Part shown: positions 1 through 10,926 of the stretch, piece by piece
How the letters are laid out: each line of letters opens with the position of its first letter
Position numbering within the stretch: position 1 is the first letter of the stretch
DNA from: Enoplolaimus lenunculus
Taxonomy: Eukaryota > Nematoda > Enoplea > Enoplida > Thoracostomopsidae
Direction of reading: 5' to 3'
Assembly: GCA_030248215.1 (NCBI GenBank)
Contig: JASANG010003798.1
Span: 1-64,000, forward strand
DNA length: 64,000 nt
Position numbers and translations under genes: made by a program
Notes under the pieces: model-generated
The model's input: the letters and a program-made list of their open reading frames with translations, nothing else
What the model was told of the DNA's origin: nothing
Databases searched by the model: none

Positions 1-2520
1 TTGGTTTTGAAGAATAGAAACGCTTTTTGAGCAAAATGTTCCATATTGGGGGTGCAGGTTGGTTTAATGGTAATTGCCTGATATAAAGGCTTAGGCCGAC
101 GGCCAGTTGAATTATAAGAGCTCACGCGAATTTTCGACTGGCGCCGAGTCGGTTGGGGTTGCAGTTTTGGGTTATTGTGAATTTTGTGAGTGTTTTTTTG
201 TTTTTGTGTTGTAGTTCTTGGTTTTTGTTTAGTTGCTTTGTGGTGAGATTTTGATTGGTATTTTTTAGTTGGCGAGTTTTTGGATGGAATTTTTTGTATT
301 TTTTCGTGTAGTGGGGTTTATGTTTTTGTTTTTTTGGTAAATTAAATTTATGGTTTTTGTGTGTTTTTGTTTTTATAATTTTTTTTTGTAATTATTATAT
401 TTTGTAGGGATAAGTTTTTTTTTAGTGTTTTTTTATTTTATTGCTTTTTTATATATTTTTTGTTTTTGTTTTGGTACTATTATGTTATTGTATGTTTTGT
501 TTATAGATTTTTTGTTTGTGGTATTATATTGTTAGGATAAGTTTGTTTTATGTGTGTTTTGTTTTGTATTTTTATACTTTTTATATATTTTCTGTTTTTG
601 TGTTCTATTTTCTTTTTATGCTTTGTTCAGAGCTTTTTTATGAATTATATATTTCCTTCTTTTTTTGTCTTTAACTTTTTTTGCTGTTCCGATTCCGATT
701 CCGGTATAATCCAGGTCCGCTTTGCACTCTGATATATATTCCTTGCAAAAGACATTTAATGCTAAAAATAGCAACTGTATATATTTAAGCTCGCTTCTAT
801 TTGCACAGATTCTGTGAGCTGCTCCGTCGTTTGTACAGCGCTGTTCCCTGTAAATCAGTCGCGAAATTGATTCCGTACAAACAGCAACGCAATCATACGA
901 AATTATTGAAATCAATAACGCTATATATGTCGCCTCAAATTTAATAATTTCAAAAAAATTACAGTACAAACCAAATACGGCACACCCCGGAAACTAGCCA
1001 TAACAGAAATTTTAATACAGCTGATCATAGGTCGCTCAGACCTTCAAGTATCGCAACAATTTCACTAGTGAAAATTGTAAAATGCGAAATGAGATGTCAG
1101 TCGGAAATGACGGTCTAAAATTCATATCAGAAAACCATTTAAATGTACTGACCGTATATAAACTTTAAACAGCCAGTGGCAGCGCGTCTAAAAGTAAATG
1201 TACGCAAAAGCTAGAAACATTACGCTTAGGGCAAAGGCTATTAGGTTTAAGCCTGTAGGCAAAACCTACGGGTGCCCATCATTCCGCATAAGTGCTACCA
1301 GTTATCTTTATTGTTATACTTGCAACCCTACTTGCTATATTTAGGTTCGCGTAGCATGTTGCAACCCTTTTGAAATAATATACACATCTTAACAAAATAA
1401 TATACGCTATACAATTAACTAGTCGTCCAGGTTTGTGCAAAGCGCAAAAGTATTAGCGAATACAAAAAAACTGTATGCAAATTTTCTAATAATAGAACAA
1501 CCACGGCTATATGCAATGAAACTATTGTAAAACAAATTATGTTGGAAACTTGTCCAAAATACGTATGTGGGACGTTTCAGCTTTTATATATAGATTTGCA
1601 TACCAAAAAAATCGGTTGTTACGTTGCTCAAAATACGTATGTGGGGCATTTCAGCTTTAATAATATAGATACTTTTTAATTGAAGATTCCTTTTAAATCA
1701 TAAAATAGTCTTTGCGAGTATTTTTACGTTTGCTGTCAGATTTACATAATTCCGACTAACATTTCTCTATGCATTAAATCCTGCCGCAGTATGTCCACAA
1801 TCCAACAAACACCTATATAAACAAAGCACTCTTAATTCGAAACAATGGAGTAGTCAAAATCGCCAGTACCAGTAACAACACAAGAATGGTAAAGAAAATA
1901 AAAAAAGTTCCACAACACACTAAAAAAATTACAAAATTAAAACATAAAAACAACTCAAACACAAGTGATGCGAAACAAAAGCAAAAAAAGTTAAAGCACA
2001 AAAAAAGAAGGAAATATATAATTCATAAACAACTCTGAACAAAGCATAAAAACAAAATAGAACACAAAAACAGAAAATATATAAAGTATAAAAATACAAA
2101 ACAAAACACACTAAAAACAAAACTTATCCCTACAATATAATACCACAAAAACAAAAATCTATAAACAAAACACACAAAAACCATAAATCAAATTACCAAA
2201 CAAAAACATAAACCCCACTACACGAAAAATACAAAAAATTCCATCCAAAAACCGCCAACCAAAAAATACAAATCAAAATCTCACCACAAAGCAACTAAAC
2301 AAAAACCAAGAACTACAACACAAAAACAAAAAAACACTCACAAAATTCACAATAACCCAAAACTAACCCCAACCGACGCGGCGCCGTCGAGTCTCGCGCG
2401 AGCTCTTATAATTCAACTGGCCGTTGGCTCAAGCCTTTATATCAGGCATTACCATTAAACCAACCTGTACTCGAATATGGAACATTTGCTCTAAAAGCGT
2501 TTCAATCTCTTCAAAACCAA
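1..2520. mobile_element. Foldback element with long inverted-repeat arms
   Basis: The left arm, about 1-684, is the reverse complement of the right arm, about 1975-2520. The outermost bases (ttggttttgaag at position 1) match those at 2509-2520. The outer 150 bases of each arm are mixed sequence. The inner parts are low-complexity, GT/T-rich on the left and AC/A-rich on the right. The left arm is longer because it carries an internal partial repeat (tagggataag near 407 and ttaggataag near 532). The spacer, 685-1974, has no recognisable transposase, only short direct repeats such as aatacgtatgtggg near 1560 and 1630. The left arm begins at the window edge, so the true end may lie outside. This is probably a non-autonomous foldback transposon. 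Superfamily unknown. Confidence 0.75.
685..1974. other. Foldback spacer, no gene seen
   Basis: This is the unpaired centre of the foldback element. At 690-740 there is a short stretch (gattccgattccggtataatcc) related to a repeat at 22370-22440. A pair of near-identical short segments lies at about 1557-1600 and 1628-1672. No reading frame here resembles a known protein. Confidence 0.4.
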
Positions 2521-3510
2521 ACAGCGCAAAGCATTAAAAGCATTCAATTCACCAGCACCAAGCACAAAGCGTAAACGAACCCTTACGTCCACAAAACAAA
2601 ACATAGAACGTACTGAACGATCCTGGAAGGGGTCAACCCGGCCCACAACACCCCAATTGAGTTTGCCTTCTCGCTCGCGACTTTTCCACCACTGTTATTT
2701 CTGGCGCGGTCTCACTTCCAGAAATTTCCCGATCTGCCACTGGTAGGAGGTTTGCTGCTCGACATGATACCCTGAGTAAAAGCCGCACTACTAGCATTGA
2801 CACTGCTTTAAAAATCGTAAAAACTGTTCAATATTGTTTTAGTATATATCAGGTATTATAATCAAAACCTGTGCGAGGGCGACTACTTTACATACATATC
2901 AGCTAAAGTTCCAACGGAAACTACATTTCACCACAAGCAAGAACAAGGATCGACTCTTGCATACAGGGTTGGCTTTTGTCCGGAACGAAAAAAACCGGAA
3001 AAATTGAAAATCACGTACGAATGTTTTCGCAAGCACAAAACGTTGATGGATAATTTTTCTATTGAAAATGACATTGGCAGAATCATGTGACTTATTAAAT
3101 ATCAACATTTGATAATACATCATAAGCATACTGCACACACTACAGAGCTGTAATTTACCTAAAAATGTGCATATGCCAGCTAAAGATGGTCACAAACCTG
3201 CGGTGTTGAGTCTGGAAAAAATCTGAAAACAGGATTTGTAGTTTTAATGATATATGAAATTCAAAGGTTTATCACTAAAATGGTGTTTGCTTTCTGGCTC
3301 TCTTCGGTCGCGAGTGCTTCCACTATATCTATTGCGGTCCCCCATTTTAGTTTCCTGGATTCGTCACTGATTCGGGTTTCCGCCCCTCGGAAAAAAAACA
3401 AAAAAAAACGTTTTTCCGTTGGTTTTTTCCGGCCCCAATCCTGCTAGCACAAATTCCGGCTGGAGCATAAAATCCTGTAAAAACCGAATAGCTACGTAAT
3501 GAGCTATTAT
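2521..3510. other. Unassigned spacer
   Basis: AT-rich DNA between the foldback element and the cluster of CAGGG-ended elements. Reading frames are short and match nothing I recognise. I see no RNA gene. Confidence 0.3.
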
Positions 3511-3755
3511 CAGGGTGCGACCAGAATTCGGGTTCCAGCATTATTCAACTTCCAGTTCTGGTATATGTTTATCGATTCATTCGTACGTATAGTATATAAA
3601 CCTAGACAATCGCGGAAAATATGCCAATCTCCAGCTAGGATTATTTCACAAATAATATTGCAAAAAAGAAAATTAAAATGAACTTTTCAACGGCATGCAT
3701 TTTTCATTTTCCGGTTCAGGTCCCGCTTCCGGTAAATTTATTTAAATATGTATAT
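3511..3755 (+). repeat. Partial CAGGG-ended short element
   Basis: It begins with cagggtgcgaccag at 3511 and continues with the gaattccgg/ttccggtt words typical of the short elements that follow. A matching inverted end was not found before the next element starts at 3756, so this is probably a truncated copy. Confidence 0.35.
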
Positions 3756-5954
3756 CAGGGTGCGACCGGATACCAAAAACTGACGGAGTCGGAGCCAGAT
3801 AATGTAATATCTGGACGAAACCGAAGCCGGATACGAATTGAAATCTAATACTGGATTACATTCAAATATCAGAGCGTAGCTTACAATTCTTCTTTAAATG
3901 GTCCAAGGTATCCAAAGTGTTTACGTGACAAAGCTTAACATCTTACGCCGATCCAATTTTAACACTTTACCAACGACCCTATTCCTTCATTCTATGTTTA
4001 TTTAGCGTTGCGTTTAGGCTTAGTTATAGATTTATTTTTACGCTGAAGTTTAGGCTTAGGCTTAGGATCAAGAATTCTCCTAGAATAATACTCGTCATCA
4101 ATATCTGGGTTTTCTGGCGTTATTGTAACCCAATAAAGATTGTTCACATACACGGTCACCAGGGTGCAACCGGAATTACAATTTACCGGAACCGGAATTT
4201 GAAAATTTTACCGGAACCAGAAAGTGAAAAATGCATTTCACCAAAAATTTCATTTCAATCGTATTTTTTGCTCTATTATTTGTGAAACAACCTTAGTCGA
4301 ACATAGGTATTAATTTTATTTGTTGTATTTTAGATTTTCGTCGTCGACTGAAGTGAAATCCACCATCAATGGCTTATATTCGGAGTACAAGTGGCTTTTA
4401 AAAGAGATTCTTAAATATTAGCAAAGTTAAGAAAACGGCCAAATTATAACACCGGAATTTTTAAATCCGGTAAAAATTAACCGGAACCGGAAGGTGAAAA
4501 AATGCCGGAACCGGAATTCCGGTTGCACCCTGACGGTCACATGCAAACATTTACAATACATGTGTGACAGAAAATATATATAAAAGTAAGTCAATCAGTT
4601 CGAAGATACTTGGCATAAATACGAATGATGGTATAGGTTCCTGTTCCTGTTCCGGCTCCAAAAAATTCAATTCCGTTCCTGTTCCTGTTCCAGAAAAAGT
4701 TTGTTCCTGTTAGAACCCTGATATATATACTATTTGTTTCAGAATATAAACGCAATGCCAGCCGTATAACTTTTAATACGTCAATATATTTCGTTCGGAC
4801 GTCAGTTCTGAAATTTCTCACCTGAAATAAAAAATATTGATTTTTATAGCAAGGTATTTAAAAATTTCATTGCTTAAAAATGAAAAAACATATTGCCGAA
4901 CTTTGTTGGATTCGGCTTTTCCACAACCGAATCCGAATCCGAACCTCAAATTTTAGCCGAATCCGAACCTTTGTTGCCACCCTGCTTTATACGGATATAT
5001 AATAATAAAAATAGCAAAAAACATGACTCGTAGATAAAAAACATCAGATTGACACGGCTTACAAAACTTAGTGTGAAATAAATTTGCATAAATTTATTCT
5101 TAAATTATCTTCTTCAGTCCCAACTCTACTAAATACGACCCACAAACAAATTTAAACCTTCAAAACAGGCAACGGAATTGCGTCTAGACTACCACAACAG
5201 GGGCCCGATTTCAAGACCAAAACAGAACGATTTAACGATTACTATTCCAAATATTGTTCCGTATCATCTAGCTCAACCAGCTCTCAATATGCTCCAAACC
5301 AAAATCTTTGAACTAACATCATATAAGGAAGTCCCGAACAAAAAACTTAATCTTAATCGCCTCAACAACAAAAAATTATTGCAATATTGCTTCAAAACAA
5401 GCTCCATACCTCCCTACGGAAGAGAAAACTTGGCACAGATCGCTCATTTTCGTTACTAAAAGCTGAAAGCTGAAAAGTTTTCAAATAGCCATCAAAATTT
5501 CTAAGAACACTGTGTTGTGTTCAACAAGACAACAGGTTGCTTAAACTTTGCCGAAGACAAATTAGTTGTTCTTTCAAGCCAAAAAACGTGACCAGTGAAT
5601 TAAAATACAATCAATTTGGATACTTTAGATGCGTTTTACTGATCACATTTAGCACATTTGGCAACAACAGCTGCACCAACGATAACAAATCTCTAATCTC
5701 CGAAGACCCCGATGGCTTGGCTTGATTGGTTGTTATAATGAGAAAGGTCAATACTGCTACAGCTATATATGTATAAGTAGGGATGGCACGGGAACACGAA
5801 GAAACAATAATTACTGTGCTCAAAAAGTATTTCAAAAAGTAGCATGGTTTACCGAACCTAAATGCAAACTATAAAGAAATATGACTTTAAATAACACAAT
5901 GAATTAAATATCCGGATCCGCTCCCGGCGTATTTCGATATCCGGTCGCACCCTG
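3756..5954. mobile_element. Composite hAT-like element with nested insertions
   Basis: The left end cagggtgcgaccggat is inverted at the right end (atccggtcgcaccctg region, 5940-5954). The flanking 8-mers atgtatat and aaatatat agree at 6 of 8 positions, as in a decayed hAT target duplication. Inside lie a second complete short element (4160-4532), fragments rich in ttcctgttcc (about 4630-4720) and an accgaatccgaa block (about 4890-4985). No transposase frame is recognisable. The open stretch at 5178-5459 matches no family known to me. Confidence 0.5.
4160..4532. mobile_element. hAT-like MITE with perfect 8-bp target duplication
   Basis: A 373-bp element. The left end cagggtgcaaccggaatt is the exact inverse of the right end. 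It is flanked by a perfect 8-bp direct repeat, acggtcac, at 4152-4159 and 4533-4540. CAGGG termini with an 8-bp duplication are hallmarks of the hAT superfamily. The interior repeats ccggaa/ttccgg words and contains no coding sequence. The perfect duplication suggests a fairly recent insertion. Confidence 0.85.
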
Positions 5955-6209
5955 AAATATATAAAGGTGTGACCGGCAGGGATGGTAAAACGCATGTATG
6001 ACAGAAGAAATAAGTAAAACTAAGTCAATCAGTTCCATAATAACTGGCATAAATACGAACGATGGTTTCAATTTTTTGAAATTTTAAAAAACATCCTGCA
6101 AGTTAAAATACCGGAGCCGGATGTCGATTTTTTTGCCGGAGCCGAATATCTGGTCTTACCTTGTTACTTATACCAGGGTTTTACTGGAATTCCGACACAA
6201 ACTGAATAC
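5955..6209. repeat. Fragment of a ccgg-rich short element
   Basis: It starts with aaggtgtgaccggcaggg near 5965 and ends in cggagccg words near 6140-6165. It resembles neighbouring short elements but lacks two clear inverted ends. Confidence 0.3.
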
Positions 6210-7076
6210 CAGGGTGCAACCGGAATGAACCGGAAAATGAATATTACATACCACCAAAAAATTTATTTTAATTTTTTTTACAATATTATTGATGAAATAA
6301 CCCTAGTCTGAAGTAGGTATTCGCTTTATCTGCTGTATTTTAGATTTTCATAATCCACGGAAGCGAAATCTACCTTCGATGGTTTAAAATTAAATAGATT
6401 TCATTCCTATGGTGTATATAAACCATGACAATCGCCGAAGATAAACCATCGAAGGTAGATTGCGCTTCCATGGATTCTGAAAATCTAATCCATGGATTAT
6501 GAAAATCTAAAATACAGCAGGTAAAGTGATTACCTATCTCCAGCTAGGGCAGTGGCGGATCCAGAAATTTATGGTGGGCGGATGCACGTGGAATATGTTA
6601 AGTTTTGGCATATGTTCATACGAATTTTTATGCATATAAAACAGCCAAAAGTCACACACACACTGGACCATGTATAGAAGCGGTACCTCCCAATTTCCTG
6701 ATATATATAAATTACCGGAAACGGAACCGGAAATGAAAAATACATGCCACCAAAAAATTCATTTTAATTTCCTATTTTGCAATATTACGTACTGGTAAAA
6801 TAACTGTAGTTGGAGATTGGTATTGACTTTATCTGCTATATTTTAGATTTTCATAATGAACATTAGCGCAATTTACCTTCAATAGTCTATTTTCGGTGAC
6901 TGTCCAGGTTTACATACTATTCTGATTAATGTATTTAATTTTTATCGTCATTTTTAGTAAAATATCTTATTAATTTCCACCCACCAAAATTTAATACCGG
7001 AATTTTTAATTCCGGTAAACGTTTACCGGAACCGAAAGGTCAAAAAATGCCGGAACCAGAATCCCTGCTGCACCCT
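6210..7076. repeat. CAGGG-ended element, probably compound
   Basis: The left end is cagggtgcaaccggaat at 6210. The right end, at 7060-7076, reads ...tgctgcaccctg, an imperfect inverse. The 867-bp span contains repeated blocks (a taccttcgatggtt-type block near 6373 and its inverse near 6450), suggesting two overlapping copies. No target duplication was found. Confidence 0.45.
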
Positions 7077-8047
7077 GCCCCACACTGTTTATATTTACAT
7101 TATCACATGCTTAGGTTTAGGCTTAAGCTTAGTGTTATTCGCATGCTTGGACTTACGCCCACGTTCGTTACATGAGGGAGACATTATGTGAGAGTGACAA
7201 AACAAATACCCTAAACTTATGTTATATTGAGTATCAAGGCGATAAATAGTCGGCAATGTTAATACCGAATACGGATACAGACCTTTAGTCACGAAGTTGC
7301 ATATCCTGTTGTATAATTAATTTTATAGTATCGTAATTACTGACTTTAAAGAGACTTATTTATTAAAGCAAGTGTTGGTGATGCATACTTCAACAAGAGT
7401 ATGCAAATGCATACATTCTGTGTACGAATGGATGTACATGGCACGCTTGCGTTTTTGGCTTCATCCCCGTATTCAGAGGGGGTACATCCTGTGCGAACCA
7501 GGGAACTTTATATATCCGGCATCAAAATGCTGACTGTAGTTTAATTCAGAATTATTGCATGTAACAGCGTCCCCATAAGGGGGTCGGCCAAAAAACGCAA
7601 TATCCGTTGGTACATTTTATAGCATACGGAACCCCAACAGTTGCACACTCTTGTAGCATGCATATTTGTTTATAGTAATACGGAATACTACGTGTTTCAC
7701 AAAACACTGTGGTTGCTCACTGACGCACCGCAAAAACTATTAAGCACTAACTGGCCAGCCGCCAAAACATAACAGTTTAAATATTAATTTCATGAACATG
7801 ACGCATCTTAATCGGAACAACCCTTATTCATTCTTCAATACACACGCCTAACTATCTTACATACCGACCTAATACGAAGCTAATCGTTCTACGCTCCACT
7901 GATTTGTTCTGTGATACTCTGTATACCTGTAATTTTCAAAGAACCAACAGCATTTCGTTTTTCAATACCAGTTTTTCAGGTGTGCTGGCCAATTAAAAAC
8001 CGTTTGACTGTTGATTTCTAGTCACAGTTATATGTATTTATATACAG
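7077..8047. other. Unassigned spacer
   Basis: No gene is recognised. A short run of the dispersed aggcttaagctta motif lies at about 7108-7135. The rest is mixed-composition DNA with only short chance frames. Confidence 0.3.
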
Positions 8048-8459
8048 CAGGGTGCAACCGGAAACCCGGTTCCGGCATTTTTTCACCTTCCGGTTCTGGC
8101 AAATTTTTACCAGAATTAAAAATTCCTGTATTATAATTTGGTCGGTGGAAATTAAAATATTTTACGAAGAAATGATGATAAAAATTAAATAAATTTCATT
8201 GGTATAGTATGCAAACCTTGACAACCGCCGAAAATAAACCATAGAAGGTAGATTTCGCGTCCGTGGATTATGAAAATCTAAAGTACAGCGGATAAAATGA
8301 ATACCTATCTCCAACTAGTGTTATTTCACCAATAATATTGCAAAAAAATTAAAATGAATTGTTCAGCGGCATGTATTTTCAACTTTCCTGTTCCGGTTCC
8401 GTTTCCGGTAATTTTTTCAAATTCTGGTTCCGGCAAATTGTAATTCTGGCTGCACCCTG
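8048..8459. mobile_element. Short hAT-like MITE
   Basis: It begins cagggtgcaaccgg and ends in an imperfect inverse, ggctgcaccctg. It is about 412 bp, with internal ttccgg words and strong similarity to the 4160-4532 element. No convincing 8-bp duplication was seen, so this copy is older or rearranged. Confidence 0.6.
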
Positions 8460-9192
8460 ATCTATATTATTCACACATTATTAACACAATAAACTCAATA
8501 GCTGTTGGTTTTCGCAATAATCTGCGACAATGATGCTATTCAAAACCACACCGCAAATATGCCTCGCTTGTTTACCGCCTGACAAGACCTATTGCAGCTA
8601 TGTATGAGTAATTTCACTACGTGTCATAATTAAATTATAAAAACTTTAGAATACAACAAACATACTAAATGCGATTTTCAATTTCATTCACAGCCCAAAG
8701 TGAAAATTGTATTACCTATAATATCTATGTCTACTCGTCACATTGTGCACGTCAGTGACCAGCAGTCCAATTACAAACTAAGCGAACAATACGACGGACA
8801 ATAACTTTAATAAACAAATATATATTACAGATGCCCTGGGGCCTGGCTGCATCTCCTGAAACGGGTACTAAAGCCCCGTGCCAACACATTATTTGCCAGG
8901 GCATAACCTGGTCCAGTTTTTATATACAATCCTACCGCTACCTGATTATACAGCGATTTGAGAAACTGAATAATTTTTCAGGTTACCCAAAATTCTATTT
9001 TTTACAAGGAAACCCAAAACACTTTTATTTTATTGTGTTAGAGCACAAATAATTGCATTTTAGTGTTTAAAACGTTTAAGACATCGTTTAAATAATTATG
9101 GGTCATCCGCATTTAAAATGTCACACTATGTTATAAAATTTTACAGTCTATTCGGTATATTCGGGAGCAAAAACAACACTATAGCTCTGAAT
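8460..9192. other. Unassigned spacer, no gene seen
   Basis: The longest frame (8831-9052, plus) has no recognisable motif or splice-flanked structure and I treat it as chance. It lies within the presumed first intron of the liprin-alpha gene. Confidence 0.3.
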
Positions 9193-9373
9193 TAGGGATC
9201 GTACCGAGAGCGTTTTGTCAAAGCAGACAAAAATATTGAAAAGGTTTGTTAGAAAATCTTATTTTTATTTTATGTAACGGTTCAAAGTTGACCAAGACCG
9301 AGACAAAAAATCTCGATGTCGGTAGGTTGGGTCTCGGTCTCGATCTCCCTTTGACCGAGCCCGCCCATCCCTG
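9193..9373. repeat. Short element with gggatcg/catccctg ends
   Basis: About 180 bp, rich in gaccgag/ctcggtc words. The right end cgcccatccctg is shared with the element at 10502-10926, so the two belong to one family. The left end is degraded. Related ctcggt words occur near 52650. Confidence 0.4.
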
Positions 9374-10107
9374 TCGATTACAGGTATAATCGAAACCGGG
9401 ACAGTATTTTTCAGAAGCAACACAATTACAATGATCTGCTATACGCAAATAGATATATTTTACCTGTTGTATTCACTGTCCAGAAATCTTTAAGTGTTTA
9501 CTTAAACTCTACAACAAAATTAACAATTGTCCTATCACGTTAGCACAAACCCTAACTTGTTGAAAACGCCCAGCTCAAATATATTGCAAATTGCAGTACG
9601 TTGGGTATCCTTTTAATAATTTAACTGTCTATGCCTACTGCTTGCAAGCAATTTCTATAATAAAATTTTTGTATTTTTTAAAAATTCTTTCGATCAGTGA
9701 TTTTGTTTGTAAATTTAGCGCTACTATCGAGGTCTAAATTAGCAGATCTCTCAAAGAAGCCATTCAAAACAAAGTTTCAACACTGGCTATAGGTCACTGC
9801 TGAAACTTAGCGACTTTAAATGATTCTAACCACTTGATTTTCCTGCACCTGCGAATACGGTTACATTTGCCGACGTCCGGCTACGGTTTTTGACCTACGG
9901 TTGTACCATGCTATTTACTCTCTACCCGAAGCTAAATTTAATGCAATGCAATCCCATTCAAGTAAGTACTACCGGTCTGCTTATCAATCCAACGTAGTGA
10001 GCCATAATACAATTTAAACACCATGCACAACTCAAGCAAGTGTAGGCTCCGCGAACCTCTCCTGCGGCAAAACAAACATATTAAAAATTTCAACGACCAA
10101 AAAATAC

Positions 10108-10326
10108 CTGAGGCAATGACTGTAATTGAATGTCAAACTGCCGGCGAAGTGATTCCCTTTCTCGTTCCATATCTCGAATTGACGCTTGGCTATCATCGAG
10201 TGAACGACGAGTATTCTCGAGTTCCTGACTAAGCCGGTCTCGTTCTTCCAACATTTGCACCATGAGCTGCTCAAAGCGTGCTTCAGCACCACTGCCGCCA
10301 ACGTTAATATCTGAGAACAATTGCAT
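10108..10326 (-). CDS. PPFIA: Liprin-alpha, first coding exon (gene continues off the left edge)
   Basis: This exon encodes 73 residues starting MQLFSDINVG, followed by FEQLMVQMLEERDRL and a heptad-rich stretch ending QSLPQ. That pattern, (H/R)FEQLM..ML.ERDRL followed by ..SL.RQ......LPQ, is the characteristic N-terminus of liprin-alpha scaffolds, which organise presynaptic active zones and bind LAR-type receptor phosphatases. The ATG is the first after an in-frame TGA 15 bases upstream. The exon ends exactly at LPQ with a phase-0 donor, gtattt, at 10107-10102. The coiled-coil and SAM-domain exons are not found at 1-10107, so the next intron is at least 10 kb long and holds the nested transposons. 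The assignment rests on motif recall. Other coiled-coil proteins are possible, but the LMV.ML.ERDRL block is quite specific. Confidence 0.8.
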
Positions 10327-10501
10327 TTCAATCGTAGCTCAATTAATGTAAACTTAACTCTTGGCTGCAGCCAGCCGAACACATATAAGAAGAAACCAAA
10401 CAAATACCTTAAACTTAGGCGCTCCTTCAGCGGGGGGTATAAAATCGGGGAATATTTTTTGTGAAAATCTTCGCATATTCATGCTCAGATCTACCTGGGG
10501 A

Positions 10502-10926
10502 CAGAGATGGAAGAATCGCTGTCGGCAAGCCTCGGTACATATTTGGCAGATGTCGGACTCGGTTTTTTGAGTATCGGTGGTTTGGAACCGAGACCAGAAC
10601 TGGAATCAGCAAATGCTGGTTAGTTTTTAAAAAGTAAGACTTTAAATAGTTGAAATCCTTAGTGAATGCTGATGAATAAAATTTCGCCGTTAATGTATAA
10701 CAGATTTTCATAGTTACGCAATAATTATTAGCAGATATTTTGAAAACACACAGAAAAACTCTGAAAAATAAAAAAACTACATACAAACAACATTTGATAT
10801 AATTTATTTTAAAAATTTTACTTTGTTTCGGGGATGACCAAAAATCGACCGAGACTGATACTATCCACAGCCGGTCTCGGTAGTTAGGTGTTCGGTTCAG
10901 TTTTACACAAAGACCGCCCATCCCTG
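10502..10926. mobile_element. hAT-like MITE just upstream of the liprin exon
   Basis: 425 bp. The left end cagagatgg and the right end ccatccctg are imperfect inverses. The flanking 8-mers cctgggga and cctgggac match at 6 of 8 positions, consistent with a slightly decayed hAT-type duplication. The interior is ctcggt-rich at both ends and AT-rich in the middle. It lies about 175 bp upstream of the liprin-alpha start codon, in a likely 5' UTR or promoter position. Confidence 0.55.

Noticed and set aside
5178-5459. 93-codon open frame as a gene
   Set aside because: It lies inside a compound transposon, matches no family I know and has no splice or start context of note.
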